Source of the DNA: Sphingobium yanoikuyae
GTDB lineage: Bacteria > Pseudomonadota > Alphaproteobacteria > Sphingomonadales > Sphingomonadaceae
Reading direction: 5' to 3'
Length of the DNA stretch: 64,000 bases
Assembly (NCBI RefSeq): GCF_034424525.1
Contig: NZ_CP139979.1
Location: forward strand, 1,116,001 to 1,180,000
Shown here: piece after piece, positions 39,045 through 47,604 of the stretch
How positions within the stretch are numbered: position 1 is the first letter of the stretch
Layout of the letters: each line of letters opens with the position of its first letter
Notes under the pieces: generated by a model
Seen by the model: only the letters and a program-made list of their open reading frames with translations
Told to the model about the DNA's origin: nothing
Databases searched by the model: none
Translations under genes and position numbers: made by a program

Positions 39045-41029
39045 CAGTTCGACAACCGGAGGCCGCCAATATTCTTGGCGATATTCTGGAAGGTCGTCTT
39101 CAGGGAGGCCGATGTATAGTTCATGCTCCAGTGGTTTGCGCTGCTGGCGCAATTCTGGAGCTCGCTGCTCATCACGTCCTCGTCGCTGAAACCGATGACC
39201 CAGATGGTGATGCCCTTCGACTTGATCGCGTTGCACATCATTTCCATGCGGCGCTTGTGGATGGCGGTCAGATCGTCATTGCTGGCACCGGAAGGGCCAT
39301 CGCGCTGATCGAGCGCCTGATAACCCCATGCACCATAGACGTTATTATATGCGCTCATCTTGCCATCGGTCATGAAGACGATGTGGCGGGAAACGTTAAA
39401 CCCGTTGGGCGCCGCTGCATTGTCGGACGAGAAGATGCCGGTCGGTGAGAGGAAGCGAGCGCCCCACATCATGCCGATGGTGTGATAGGTGCCGCCGACC
39501 GCGACGAGGCTGTCGACATAGCTGTTATAGCTGCTGGTCTGGCCGGTGGGCACGGTCGTCCGGTTGGCATAAGATGTCAGCTTACGCGCCTGGGTCGGGC
39601 AAGCGACAAAGCCGCCACTGATACTGCCCGAACTATTCAGCCAACTGCCGGTGTAGGCCACTCCCGTGCCGCTGCGCGAGAATTCGACGTCGGGCCAGTG
39701 AGGGCGCCATTTTGTATCCTTGCTGTTGGGCAGGGTATCGATCTGAAGGTCGTATGCCGTGCTGGGGATGGAGGCGGTCGACGTATCTTTGGTGATGCTG
39801 CTGTCGGTGGAGCGTTCCTCGATGCAGCCATTCCAGGTGGATGTCGATGACAGCCCGTCGCTGTTGGACGCCGAATTATAGGCAGGGTTGGCGACCGCAT
39901 TTCCCTTTACGAATTGCGTCACATCCAGCGGCAATTGTGTATATTGCCATTCATATTTGGGTGTGCGCGTCGTCGTCGCGGTGGTCTGATCCTTATAGCT
40001 GTTGTAATTCTTTGCTTCCCAATCCTGCCTGTAGCGACTGTTTGAAGTGTAGCAACTGCCTGATGCGGTGTAGAACATACCGTTGCGCGTGCGCGTGACA
40101 GTCGCTGTTTCGGTGATCACGCCCTTGCTGTCGGTCGTCGATTGGACATTCGAATTACTGGTCGTGGTCGTGCCCGTGCTGCTGGGGATCGACGGGCAAC
40201 TGTTCCTGCTGCTTTCCGTGCCGGTGCTGGTGCTCTCGCTGCCGGAAAGCTTCGTCCAGGTGCCATAGGTCGTGGTGGTGTCATAATTGCCCCAGAAGCC
40301 CCAGCGCCGGGTCTGATAATCCCAGGTTTCGCCTGACGTCCCACCCTGCAAATAGCTGGCAGGTAGTGATTTTCCGACGTTGACCGTGCTGCTATAAGGC
40401 ATGAATCCATAGCGGATGCGGCCGCTGGTATCGGAACCGGGCCCCAGCGTGTCGTAGAAATCCTTCACCGCCTGCTGCAGCGCTGCCAGTTTCGTGGTCG
40501 TTGCGCTGCCGGAACCGGTGGAAATCGAATCCTTCATCGACCCTGTCGTATCCAGCACCAGCATCACGTCGGTATTGCCGATGTCGAAGCGGGAATCGCA
40601 GTTCACGGCCAACGACAATGTCTGGATGCCGAAGATGCGCATGATGGTGGTCGGGATGGTGGTTTCGGCCGACACCTGGACGGTCGTTGTCTCGCCCGGC
40701 TTGCTCTGGATCACGGGCGTGAAGTTGGCGGCGCCGAAGGTCTGCTGCGGGAAGTTGAAGTCGAAGAATTTCTTCGCTTCAGCCTTGTTGTCTTCGGTCA
40801 TCGACGCGGTCGTCATTGCACGGCGCCCCGCCAGTGCTGCGGCGTCACAGGCTTGCTGCATGCGCGCGCGGACCATATAGGCGCGGCTCATGTCCACGCC
40901 GCCCCCGATCAGACCGGCAAGGGGAATGACCGCTGCGGCCACCATGGCGAGCGTGTTGCCCGCCTGGTTGCGCCGAAGCCGGCCAAGGAATGTCATCGCG
41001 CGCTTGATCTGCTTGCCCATGTTCCGCAT
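39044..41029 (-). CDS. TadG-like pilus protein with VWA domain
   Basis: This 661-residue protein begins with a TadG-type N-terminal segment (RNQAGNTLAMVAAAVIPLAG) that anchors it in the membrane, then DAAALAGRRAM. A von Willebrand A domain follows, with metal site LVLDTTGSM (Asp160). Between the VWA beta strands lies a long Ser/Thr/Tyr-rich, low-complexity insert (about residues 220-470). The domain closes with HIVFMTDGKMSAYN and ITIWVIGFSDED. It is the first gene of the three-gene set. Confidence 0.85.
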   Translation of the reverse strand: MRNMGKQIKRAMTFLGRLRRNQAGNTLAMVAAAVIPLAGLIGGGVDMSRAYMVRARMQQACDAAALAGRRAMTTASMTEDNKAEAKKFFDFNFPQQTFGAANFTPVIQSKPGETTTVQVSAETTIPTTIMRIFGIQTLSLAVNCDSRFDIGNTDVMLVLDTTGSMKDSISTGSGSATTTKLAALQQAVKDFYDTLGPGSDTSGRIRYGFMPYSSTVNVGKSLPASYLQGGTSGETWDYQTRRWGFWGNYDTTTTYGTWTKLSGSESTSTGTESSRNSCPSIPSSTGTTTTSNSNVQSTTDSKGVITETATVTRTRNGMFYTASGSCYTSNSRYRQDWEAKNYNSYKDQTTATTTRTPKYEWQYTQLPLDVTQFVKGNAVANPAYNSASNSDGLSSTSTWNGCIEERSTDSSITKDTSTASIPSTAYDLQIDTLPNSKDTKWRPHWPDVEFSRSGTGVAYTGSWLNSSGSISGGFVACPTQARKLTSYANRTTVPTGQTSSYNSYVDSLVAVGGTYHTIGMMWGARFLSPTGIFSSDNAAAPNGFNVSRHIVFMTDGKMSAYNNVYGAWGYQALDQRDGPSGASNDDLTAIHKRRMEMMCNAIKSKGITIWVIGFSDEDVMSSELQNCASSANHWSMNYTSASLKTTFQNIAKNIGGLRLSN

Positions 41030-41159
41030 TCACCCATGTCGCCCGTTTCCCCCCAGAAATCTGGACAGGGCCATCGTCGGCCATGCAACGGGACTGGTTA
41101 GGGTCTCTATGCGAAGTCTGGTTAAAGGATTGATAAGCCATTTTTAGATCGGGATCGAA

Positions 41160-41819
41160 ATGATGGATCGCACGGACGATCTGGCGCCGCTGGCGCGCCT
41201 GCTTTCTGGGCATGCGGGGCGCTTTGCCGAGCGGCATCGGGCGCTCTGGGCGCTGGATCAGCGCTTTGCGCAAATTGCGCGAACCACCAGCGATCCGGCG
41301 ATCGGACAGATGCGCCTCGCCTGGTGGCTGAGCGTCGTCAGTGACGAGGCGGGCGTCAAGGGGCAGGGCGAACCGGTGGTCGACTGGCTCCGCGCGATCG
41401 GTGCGCTGGCCGCGCCCGGTATCCCGGCGATGCTGGATGGCTGGGAAGTGCTGGTGGTGGAGTTGGAAATCGACCTCACCGGCCTGCGCGACTATGCCGC
41501 CGGGCGCGGCGGCGGGCTGTTCCAGGCGCTGGCCGATGTGGCCGATGCACCCGACTGGCTGATCGCGGCGGGCAAGGTCTGGGCCTTGTGGGATCTGTCC
41601 GCCCATAGCGGCGACGAGGCACTGGCCGATGCCGCCATCGGCCTGGCCCGTGACCTGTTACCGCAGGTGGGCGATCCGGCGTGGCCCAGGGCGTGGAAGC
41701 CGCTGCGCATCGCCTATCTGCTGGCGCGGCATGATGTCGAGCGGAGACAGCGGGCGCCGGTCGGGCTGACGCGGAACATGGCCTGGCGACTGATGCGGAT
41801 CGCGCTTGTCGGGCGCTAG
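41160..41819 (+). CDS. squalene/phytoene synthase-fold protein
   Basis: This is a 219-residue protein of the squalene/phytoene synthase superfamily, recognised by GQMRLAWWLSVVSDEAG and the later LPQVGDPAWPRAWKPLRIAY. It is shorter than true synthases and lacks the two DxxxD substrate motifs, so it is unlikely to make prenyl products. Related inactive homologues include NDUFAF6, a mitochondrial complex I assembly factor; a similar role here is speculative. The start may be ATG 41160 or 41163. Confidence 0.75.
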   Translation: MMDRTDDLAPLARLLSGHAGRFAERHRALWALDQRFAQIARTTSDPAIGQMRLAWWLSVVSDEAGVKGQGEPVVDWLRAIGALAAPGIPAMLDGWEVLVVELEIDLTGLRDYAAGRGGGLFQALADVADAPDWLIAAGKVWALWDLSAHSGDEALADAAIGLARDLLPQVGDPAWPRAWKPLRIAYLLARHDVERRQRAPVGLTRNMAWRLMRIALVGR

Positions 41820-41864
41820 TCGATCGCGATAGGTTCGCTGCCGTCACGAAAGGGGGAGCGGGCG

Positions 41865-42329
41865 ATGGGACGGTTGCTGGCTGGGGGCATAGGGGCGTTG
41901 CTGCTGGTCGCGGCGGGCCTGTTCTGGTGGCAGGGGCGGGCGACCAACGAGCCGCCGCCCCAGGCGTTGCTCGCGCCACCGCCACCGCCAGCCAATGAGG
42001 CTCTGCCCGAGGGTGACCCCGATGCGGTTGGCGAGGCACCACCGATGCCCGGCGAAGCCAGCCCGCAGAGCCGCGAGGAAAAGCGCTTCGCCCGTTATGA
42101 CCGCAATCGCGACGGCATCATCAGCCGGATCGAGATGCTGGGCAGCCGCACCGCCGCGTTCAAACAACTCGACGCGAACAAGGATAATCTCCTGTCGTTC
42201 GAGGAATGGGCGGTGGCCACGGCCGATCGCTTTGGCGGGGCCGATGCCGACAAGGACGGCAAGCTGACCCCGGCCGAATTCGCCACCACCGCGCCGAAGC
42301 GGGCGGCGAAACCGCGCTGCAAATGCTGA
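41865..42329 (+). CDS. membrane-anchored EF-hand protein
   Basis: This 154-residue protein has an N-terminal hydrophobic segment (LAGGIGALLLVAAGLFWW), a Pro/Ala-rich linker and three EF-hand-type calcium loops: DRNRDGIISRIE, DANKDNLLSFEE and DADKDGKLTPAE. All three keep Asp at positions 1, 3 or 5 and a final Glu. The protein probably faces the periplasm. It is convergent with trmFO, with a 16-bp gap. Confidence 0.85.
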   Translation: MGRLLAGGIGALLLVAAGLFWWQGRATNEPPPQALLAPPPPPANEALPEGDPDAVGEAPPMPGEASPQSREEKRFARYDRNRDGIISRIEMLGSRTAAFKQLDANKDNLLSFEEWAVATADRFGGADADKDGKLTPAEFATTAPKRAAKPRCKC

Positions 42330-42345
42330 GCCTGTCCCGGAAGGG

Positions 42346-43692
42346 TCAGGCCGGTTCCACCACCTCGCCCAGCCAGCGACCGAAAGAGGCGCGGGCGCGG
42401 GCGGTATAGGCTTCCTTGCGCTGCTTCTTCTTGACGTCGTCGAGCGTCGGGAAAAGACCGAAATTGACGTTCATCGGCTGATAATCGGTGGTCTCGACAT
42501 TGCCGGTGACATGGCCGAGCAGCGCGCCGAGCGCGGTGTCGGCGGGCGGCGGCGCCAGCTCCTGGCCCAATATCTCGGCTGCGGCGAAACGCCCGGCGAT
42601 GAGGCCGATGGCCGCGCTTTCGACATAGCCCTCGCACCCGGTCATCTGCCCGGCGAAACGGATATGCGGCGCGCTTTTCAGGCGCAGCGTCGGATCGAGC
42701 AGCTTGGGGCTCTGGATGAAGGTGTTGCGATGCAGCCCGCCCAGCCGCGCGAACTCGGCCTTTTCAAGCCCCGGAATGGTGCGGAACAGCTCGACCTGCG
42801 CGCCATGCTTCAGCTTGGTCTGAAAACCGACCATGTTCCACAACGTGCCCGACGCATTGTCCTGGCGCAGCTGGACCACGGCATAGGGCCAGCGGCCGGT
42901 CTTGGGATTGTCGAGCCCCATCGGCTTCATCGGGCCGTGGCGCAGCGTTTCCGGCCCGCGCGAGGCCATCACCTCGATCGGCATGCAGCCCTCGAAATAG
43001 GGGGTGCTCGACTCCCATTCCTTGAACTCGGTCTTCTCGCCGTCGAGCAGCCCCTGGACGAAGGCCTGATACTGCTCCTTGTTCATCGGGCAGTTGATAT
43101 AGTCCTTGCCCTCGCCACCGCCGGGGCCGATCTTGTCCCAGCGATTGGCCATCCAGCATTCTTCCATGTCGATGCTGTCGAAATGGATGACCGGCGCGAT
43201 CGCGTCGAAAAAGGCGAGATGCTCCATGCCGGCCGCTTCGCCGATGCTGCTGGCGAGCGCCGCTGCGGTCAGCGGCCCGGTGGCGACGATGGTCATGCCG
43301 TCGGTGGGCAGCGTGTCGATCCGCTCGCGCACGATCTCGACATTGGGATGTTCGGCCAGCGCGCGGGTAACGCCGTCGGAAAAGACATGACGATCGACCG
43401 CCAGGGCAGAGCCGGCCGGCACCTTGGCCGGTTCGGCGCGGTCCATGATCAGTGAGCCGAGGCGGCGCATTTCCTGATGCAGCAAGCCCACGGCATTCTT
43501 GTCCGCGTCATCGGAACGGAAACTGTTGGAGCAGACCAGTTCCGCCAGCCCATCGGTCTGGTGCGCCGGGGTCATCTCTCCGGTGCCGCGCATTTCCGAC
43601 AGGCGGACCTTGATACCGGCCTGGGCGAGCTGCCAGGCGGCTTCCGAACCGGCGAGACCGCCGCCGATGACATGGATCTGATGATTGGACAT
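42346..43692 (-). CDS. trmFO: methylenetetrahydrofolate--tRNA-(uracil-5-)-methyltransferase
   Basis: TrmFO methylates uridine 54 in the T-loop of tRNA using folate and FAD. The 448-residue protein opens with [20 protein letters not shown], the FAD site, then [37 protein letters not shown] closes the fold and carries a conserved cysteine. ATG 43692 is the family start; codons further upstream fall in a repeated 30-nt leader motif (43697-43726). Confidence 0.96.
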   Translation of the reverse strand: MSNHQIHVIGGGLAGSEAAWQLAQAGIKVRLSEMRGTGEMTPAHQTDGLAELVCSNSFRSDDADKNAVGLLHQEMRRLGSLIMDRAEPAKVPAGSALAVDRHVFSDGVTRALAEHPNVEIVRERIDTLPTDGMTIVATGPLTAAALASSIGEAAGMEHLAFFDAIAPVIHFDSIDMEECWMANRWDKIGPGGGEGKDYINCPMNKEQYQAFVQGLLDGEKTEFKEWESSTPYFEGCMPIEVMASRGPETLRHGPMKPMGLDNPKTGRWPYAVVQLRQDNASGTLWNMVGFQTKLKHGAQVELFRTIPGLEKAEFARLGGLHRNTFIQSPKLLDPTLRLKSAPHIRFAGQMTGCEGYVESAAIGLIAGRFAAAEILGQELAPPPADTALGALLGHVTGNVETTDYQPMNVNFGLFPTLDDVKKKQRKEAYTARARASFGRWLGEVVEPA

Positions 43693-43696
43693 ATTT

Positions 43697-43726
43697 CGCT
43701 TAACTTCGCACTTTTCCCGCACATTC
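43697..43726. repeat. 30-nt conserved motif, copy A (trmFO leader)
   Basis: This stretch matches 63932-63961 at 28 of 30 positions in the same orientation. Shared cores are CGCTTAACTTCGCA and TTTCCCGCACATTC. It ends 4 nt before the trmFO start codon, so on the minus strand it forms the 5' leader. Beyond it, both copies have a GACATA(T/A)TGTTA-like stretch after a spacer (22 nt here, 1 nt at copy B). Confidence 0.8.
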
Positions 43727-43815
43727 GGCAATTTCCGAACGCCAGTGGGACATATTGTTATAAGATGCAATCAGTATAACGGGGCATGGTTCAATAGGAC
43801 AGGGGCGCGGAAATA

Positions 43816-44223
43816 CTATTCCGGCGTGTAGGCCAGCCAGCCGCTGAGGCCGCTGGTGGCGATCAGGGCAAAGCTCAAATCGGGGACTTCCCCCAGTAGG
43901 TCGCAGCCATAAGCCACGCCGAAGCCGATGGCGGCACCGGCGAGCAACCAGAAGGCGCGGGGTGCAAAAAGGGGGCAATGATATGCCAGGACGCGCATCG
44001 ACGTCGTCCCGATGATGATCGGGATGGCGGCAACCAAGGGGCCGAAGATCAACGCGAAGAGCAATATGAGGGGCAGGATGATGAGGATGCCCAGATCCAC
44101 CGTAATGGCATCGGGTATGCGGCGATAGAGATCGGCGGCCAGATAGAGCGTCATGAACAGCGGGCCGGCGGTCAGGATCGCGCGGCCGGCGCCGCGAAGA
44201 TGGGCAGGATCGGCATGGGACAT
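43816..44223 (-). CDS. hypothetical membrane protein
   Basis: This 135-residue protein has four hydrophobic segments, including ILIILPLILLFALIFGPLVA and AFWLLAGAAIGFGVAYG. ATG 44223 has GGGAGG 5 nt upstream; the earlier in-frame codons lie in the 5' flank. It is the third gene downstream of the SRPBCC gene on the same strand. I do not recognise the family. Confidence 0.75.
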   Translation of the reverse strand: MSHADPAHLRGAGRAILTAGPLFMTLYLAADLYRRIPDAITVDLGILIILPLILLFALIFGPLVAAIPIIIGTTSMRVLAYHCPLFAPRAFWLLAGAAIGFGVAYGCDLLGEVPDLSFALIATSGLSGWLAYTPE

Positions 44224-44275
44224 CGGAACCTCCCGGAAAGGGGGAAGGACGGGGCACACCCCCCCCGGCTGGCGA

Positions 44276-44647
44276 TCAGGCAGCCTGGGTATGGCCGTCG
44301 TGCAGCCAGCCATTCACCTTGCGACCGAAATGGGCGATCGCGCCCATGTTGAAGAAATGCATTCCGCCCAGCACGAGCACGGCGAGGCCGATCTTGGCGC
44401 TGAGGAAGCGGATCGTTTCGGCATAGCTGGTCGGTTCCTTCCCCAGGCTGAGCGTCAGGGTGATGAAGCCGATGTTGACGAGGTAGAAGCCGACGACGAG
44501 CAGATGGTTGGTCGACCGGGCCAGTTGCGCATCATGGCCGAAACATTGGGTCAGGAAGACCTCGCCATTTTTAGACAGGGTGCGCGCGACCCAGATGGTG
44601 ATGGCGAGCGTGATGACCAGATAGAGGGCATAGGCAGTTTCAACCAT
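44276..44647 (-). CDS. conserved hypothetical membrane protein
   Basis: This 123-residue protein has three membrane segments (ALYLVITLAITIWVARTLSK; HLLVVGFYLVNIGFITLTLS; KIGLAVLVLGGMHFFNMGAI). A soluble loop with NGEVFLTQCFGHDAQLARS lies between the first two. AAAAGGAGATGAACC precedes ATG 44647. It lies 20 bp after the SRPBCC gene and is probably co-transcribed. The function is unknown. Confidence 0.75.
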   Translation of the reverse strand: MVETAYALYLVITLAITIWVARTLSKNGEVFLTQCFGHDAQLARSTNHLLVVGFYLVNIGFITLTLSLGKEPTSYAETIRFLSAKIGLAVLVLGGMHFFNMGAIAHFGRKVNGWLHDGHTQAA

Positions 44648-44667
44648 GGTTCATCTCCTTTTGGCAG

Positions 44668-45690
44668 TCAAAGGATGGCGGGCGTGATCGGCCTTTCGGC
44701 GCGCTGTTTGATGAGGGCGAGCAGGTTCTTTTCGATGTCGCCCAGGAAGATTTCGCCCCACAGCCGGGAATAGCCATTGACCGGGGTCTGCATCCAATAA
44801 TGGGTGTCGATGATGACGCGGGTGCGGCCGGGGCCGGCCGGTTCCATGCGATAGCCGCCGGTCGTCACCTTGAAATAGGCGCTGTCGGGCATCAGGTGCC
44901 GGTCGGTGAACTGCCAGGCGTCGAGCCCGCGAAAATCGAAGCGCCAGCCGATGCTGCGGCCCGGTTGCCAGTCGATGATATGCTCGCGAAACCGCACCTG
45001 CCGGCCCCAGTCGGCCATGCGGACTGCGCCGATCCCGTCACCCAGCATATGGGCGCCGAGCGGCCGGGGCACGCCCAGCACATCCTGGGTGAAGGTCCAT
45101 GTGCCGTCGCCCGGCCGGACATCGGGAATGCCGCGGAGCAGCGGCCAGATCCGGTCCGGACTGGCCTCGACGATGATTGAGCGACTGACCGTGGCGGTGG
45201 CGTCGGGCAGGGGGATCATCGGTTCGACCTGCATCGCGATCAGCGGCATGGCGAGCACCGCCATGCAATAGCTGGTGCCACGATCGCCAGCGCGACCGCG
45301 CAGCCGATAGGTGGCATAGGCGCCAGCCAGGCCGCTGGCGATCCAGAGCGGGGCGAGCATGACGATGCAGATCACCCCCTCCTTCAGCACCGGGACGGAC
45401 AGGAGGATGGTCGCGCCCAGCAGCCAGAGCGGCATCGTCATATAATAGCGGCGCGACCTCTGTGCCCAGGGATCGCCCACATAGGCGACGAAGGCGGTGA
45501 GCGCGGCGGGCAGGAGCAGCAGGAAGGTGAAGCTGATGAGTCCGTTCACGCGGGTGGCGTCGAGCAGCAGATAGACGCCGATCGCGAAGGCCATGGCCAG
45601 CGCGACGGCCGAGGCGATGCGCAGCGGCGCCGATCCGGTGCGAACGGGCGGGGCGATGGGATCGGGATTTTCGTCGTTTGCGTCAGACAT
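44668..45690 (-). CDS. membrane protein with C-terminal SRPBCC domain
   Basis: This 340-residue protein has two parts. The first half carries four or five membrane segments (VALAMAFAIGVYLLLDATRV; FTFLLLLPAALTAFVAYVGD; IVMLAPLWIASGLAGAYATY). From about residue 165 an SRPBCC (START/polyketide-cyclase-like) domain begins with TATVSRSIIVEASPDRIWPL and ends with RTRVIIDTHYWMQTPVNGY. A hydrophobic ligand is likely. ATG 45690 abuts a candidate operator. It leads a three-gene minus-strand operon. Confidence 0.8.
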   Translation of the reverse strand: MSDANDENPDPIAPPVRTGSAPLRIASAVALAMAFAIGVYLLLDATRVNGLISFTFLLLLPAALTAFVAYVGDPWAQRSRRYYMTMPLWLLGATILLSVPVLKEGVICIVMLAPLWIASGLAGAYATYRLRGRAGDRGTSYCMAVLAMPLIAMQVEPMIPLPDATATVSRSIIVEASPDRIWPLLRGIPDVRPGDGTWTFTQDVLGVPRPLGAHMLGDGIGAVRMADWGRQVRFREHIIDWQPGRSIGWRFDFRGLDAWQFTDRHLMPDSAYFKVTTGGYRMEPAGPGRTRVIIDTHYWMQTPVNGYSRLWGEIFLGDIEKNLLALIKQRAERPITPAIL

Positions 45691-45707
45691 TTCTGTAAAC
45701 TCCGAAA
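45690..45707. promoter_or_regulatory. candidate GbsR/MarR operator O2
   Basis: TTTCTGTAAACTCCGAAA is a dyad with one mismatch in the right arm and the same TTTCTGTAAA core as the site before the regulator gene. It lies directly 5' of the SRPBCC start codon and overlaps its ribosome-binding region. Confidence 0.55.
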
Positions 45708-45751
45708 TAGCTGGGCGCGATCGGGTGTCAGGGCGCATCGATCAGCAGCGA

Positions 45752-46297
45752 CTAGTCCTTGCTCTTGCCGGTGGGGATAAAGCGGGCAATTTTGTTGCCG
45801 AGCTTCATGAGGGCGATCAGGGTCGACTTGGGCAGCTTGTTGACCTGCTCATACCAGTTGCCGAGCGTCGACATGAATTCATGCATGCGGGTGATGCGTT
45901 CGCGCACATGGGGCGGGCAGCTTTCATCCTTGGCCAGCCGCTGGGCGAGGTCGTTGAGCAGGGCGATGGTCGGGTCGATCTCCCGCCGCTTGCGCTCGGC
46001 AGCGATGCGGGTGAGCATTTCCCACAGGTCGGTTTCCGCGACGAAATGGTCGCGCCGGTCGCCCTCGACATGGACGCGGCGGACGATCGCATAGGATTGC
46101 AGTTCCTTGAGCGCGGTCGAGACATTGGAGCGGGCCAGGCCAAGCTGGTCGACAATCTCGTCGGCGGGCAGGGGATGGTCCGACAGATAGAGCAGCGCAT
46201 GGACCTGGCTGACCGACCGGTTGACGCCCCATTGCGTGCCCATCTCACCCCAGTGGAGCAGGAACGCCTTGGCATCGGGATGGTCGAGAAGTGGCAT
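45752..46297 (-). CDS. GbsR/MarR family transcriptional regulator
   Basis: This 181-residue winged-helix regulator resembles the GbsR branch of MarR. The DNA-binding part reads LPADEIVDQLGLARSNVSTA then LKELQSYAIVRRVHVEGDRR. A helical C-terminal region for dimerisation and ligand sensing follows. ATG 46297 has AAGGA 5 nt upstream. A perfect TTTCTG...CAGAAA dyad sits 9-26 bp upstream, suggesting autoregulation, and a second site lies before the SRPBCC operon downstream. Confidence 0.88.
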   Translation of the reverse strand: MPLLDHPDAKAFLLHWGEMGTQWGVNRSVSQVHALLYLSDHPLPADEIVDQLGLARSNVSTALKELQSYAIVRRVHVEGDRRDHFVAETDLWEMLTRIAAERKRREIDPTIALLNDLAQRLAKDESCPPHVRERITRMHEFMSTLGNWYEQVNKLPKSTLIALMKLGNKIARFIPTGKSKD

Positions 46298-46305
46298 GAC
46301 ATTCC

Positions 46306-46323
46306 TTTCTGTAAAAACAGAAA
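46306..46323. promoter_or_regulatory. candidate GbsR/MarR operator O1
   Basis: TTTCTGTAAAAACAGAAA is a perfect inverted repeat with 6-bp arms and a 6-bp A-rich centre, just upstream of the regulator gene's Shine-Dalgarno. It shares its core with the site at 45690-45707. Confidence 0.65.
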
Positions 46324-46446
46324 TAACGGAATGGAGAGAGTCGGGCAAGGGGGCGGTGACGGCGGAGGAAAAATCGCCGAAATCCGTCGAGCCCGTTGAA
46401 AAGCCGCCACATCTCGGCAATCTGCGGATCAGCAACGGAGCTTTTT

Positions 46447-47604
46447 ATGTCAGCCCTTTCCGACGATCCCGCCTCGCTCGATACCTTGCCAACACCCTGC
46501 CTTGTGCTGGATGCCGACCGGATGGATCGCAACATTACGCGGCTGCGCGCGCATCTGGACGGGCTGGGCGTGGGGATGCGGCCGCATCTCAAGACCGCCA
46601 AGTCGGTCGAGGTTGCGCAGCAGCTGATGCCGACGGCGCAGGGGCCGGCGACGGTATCGACCCTGCAGGAGGCGCGCCGCTTTGCGGCGGCCGGGGTGCG
46701 CGACATTCTCTATGCGGTCGGCATCAGCCCGGCCAAGTTGCCCGAGATACTGGCGCTGCGGGCGCAGGGCGTGGACCTGGCGATCGTGCTGGATTCGGTC
46801 GAGCAGGCGGAGGCGGTCGCGGCTGCATCGCGCGCGGCGGGCACGGCCATTCCGGCGCTGATCGAGATTGATTGCGACGGGCATCGGTCGGGCGTGCAGC
46901 CCGGCGATGCGGCGCGATTGCGGGCGATCGGCGCGGCGCTGGCACAGGGCGGGGCATTGCGCGGCGTGATGACCCATGCCGGCGGTAGCTATGGCGCAAG
47001 GGGCGATGCAGAACTGCGCGCCTGCGCTGACGCCGAGCGGGATGCCGTGGTGGCGGCGGCGCGGACCTTGAAAGAGGCGGGGCATGATTGTCCGGTGATC
47101 AGCGTCGGATCGACCCCCACCGCCCATCATGCCACGGACCTGAGTGGCGTGACCGAGGTACGCGCCGGCGTCTTCGTCTTCTTCGATCTGGTGATGGCCG
47201 GGATCGGCATCTGCTCGGTGGACGACATCGCCCTGTCGGTGCTGGCGACGGTGATCGGGCATCAACGGGACAAGGGCTGGATCTTGGTCGATGCCGGCTG
47301 GATGGCGATGTCGCGCGATCGCGGCACGGCGAAACAGGACGTCGATCAGGGCTATGGCTTGGTTTGCGACCGGGACGGGCGGCCCTATGGCGATCTGGTC
47401 CTGGTCGATGCCAATCAGGAGCATGGCATCATCGCGCTGCGGCCGGGGGCATCCGGCGCTCTGCCGGACCTGGCGGTGGGTGATCGGGTGCGGATATTGC
47501 CCAATCATGCCTGTGCCACCGGGGCGCAGCATGATCGCTACCATGTGGTGCGGGGCGGCAGCGATATGGTGGAAGCGGTCTGGCCGCGATTTGGAGGATG
47601 GTGA
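46447..47604 (+). CDS. DSD1-family PLP enzyme (D-serine dehydratase / D-threonine aldolase-like)
   Basis: This is a 385-residue fold-type III PLP enzyme. The PLP lysine is Lys49 in MRPHLKTAKS, and THAGGSYG plus VGSTPTAHH follow in the barrel. The C-terminal metal site reads NHACAT (His354, Cys356). From memory of characterised members, His plus Cys is the zinc pair of eukaryotic-type D-serine dehydratase, whereas His plus Asp occurs in D-threonine aldolase. That points to D-serine dehydratase. ATG 46447 has CGGAG 5 nt upstream. The stop overlaps ridA. Confidence 0.82.
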   Translation: MSALSDDPASLDTLPTPCLVLDADRMDRNITRLRAHLDGLGVGMRPHLKTAKSVEVAQQLMPTAQGPATVSTLQEARRFAAAGVRDILYAVGISPAKLPEILALRAQGVDLAIVLDSVEQAEAVAAASRAAGTAIPALIEIDCDGHRSGVQPGDAARLRAIGAALAQGGALRGVMTHAGGSYGARGDAELRACADAERDAVVAAARTLKEAGHDCPVISVGSTPTAHHATDLSGVTEVRAGVFVFFDLVMAGIGICSVDDIALSVLATVIGHQRDKGWILVDAGWMAMSRDRGTAKQDVDQGYGLVCDRDGRPYGDLVLVDANQEHGIIALRPGASGALPDLAVGDRVRILPNHACATGAQHDRYHVVRGGSDMVEAVWPRFGGW

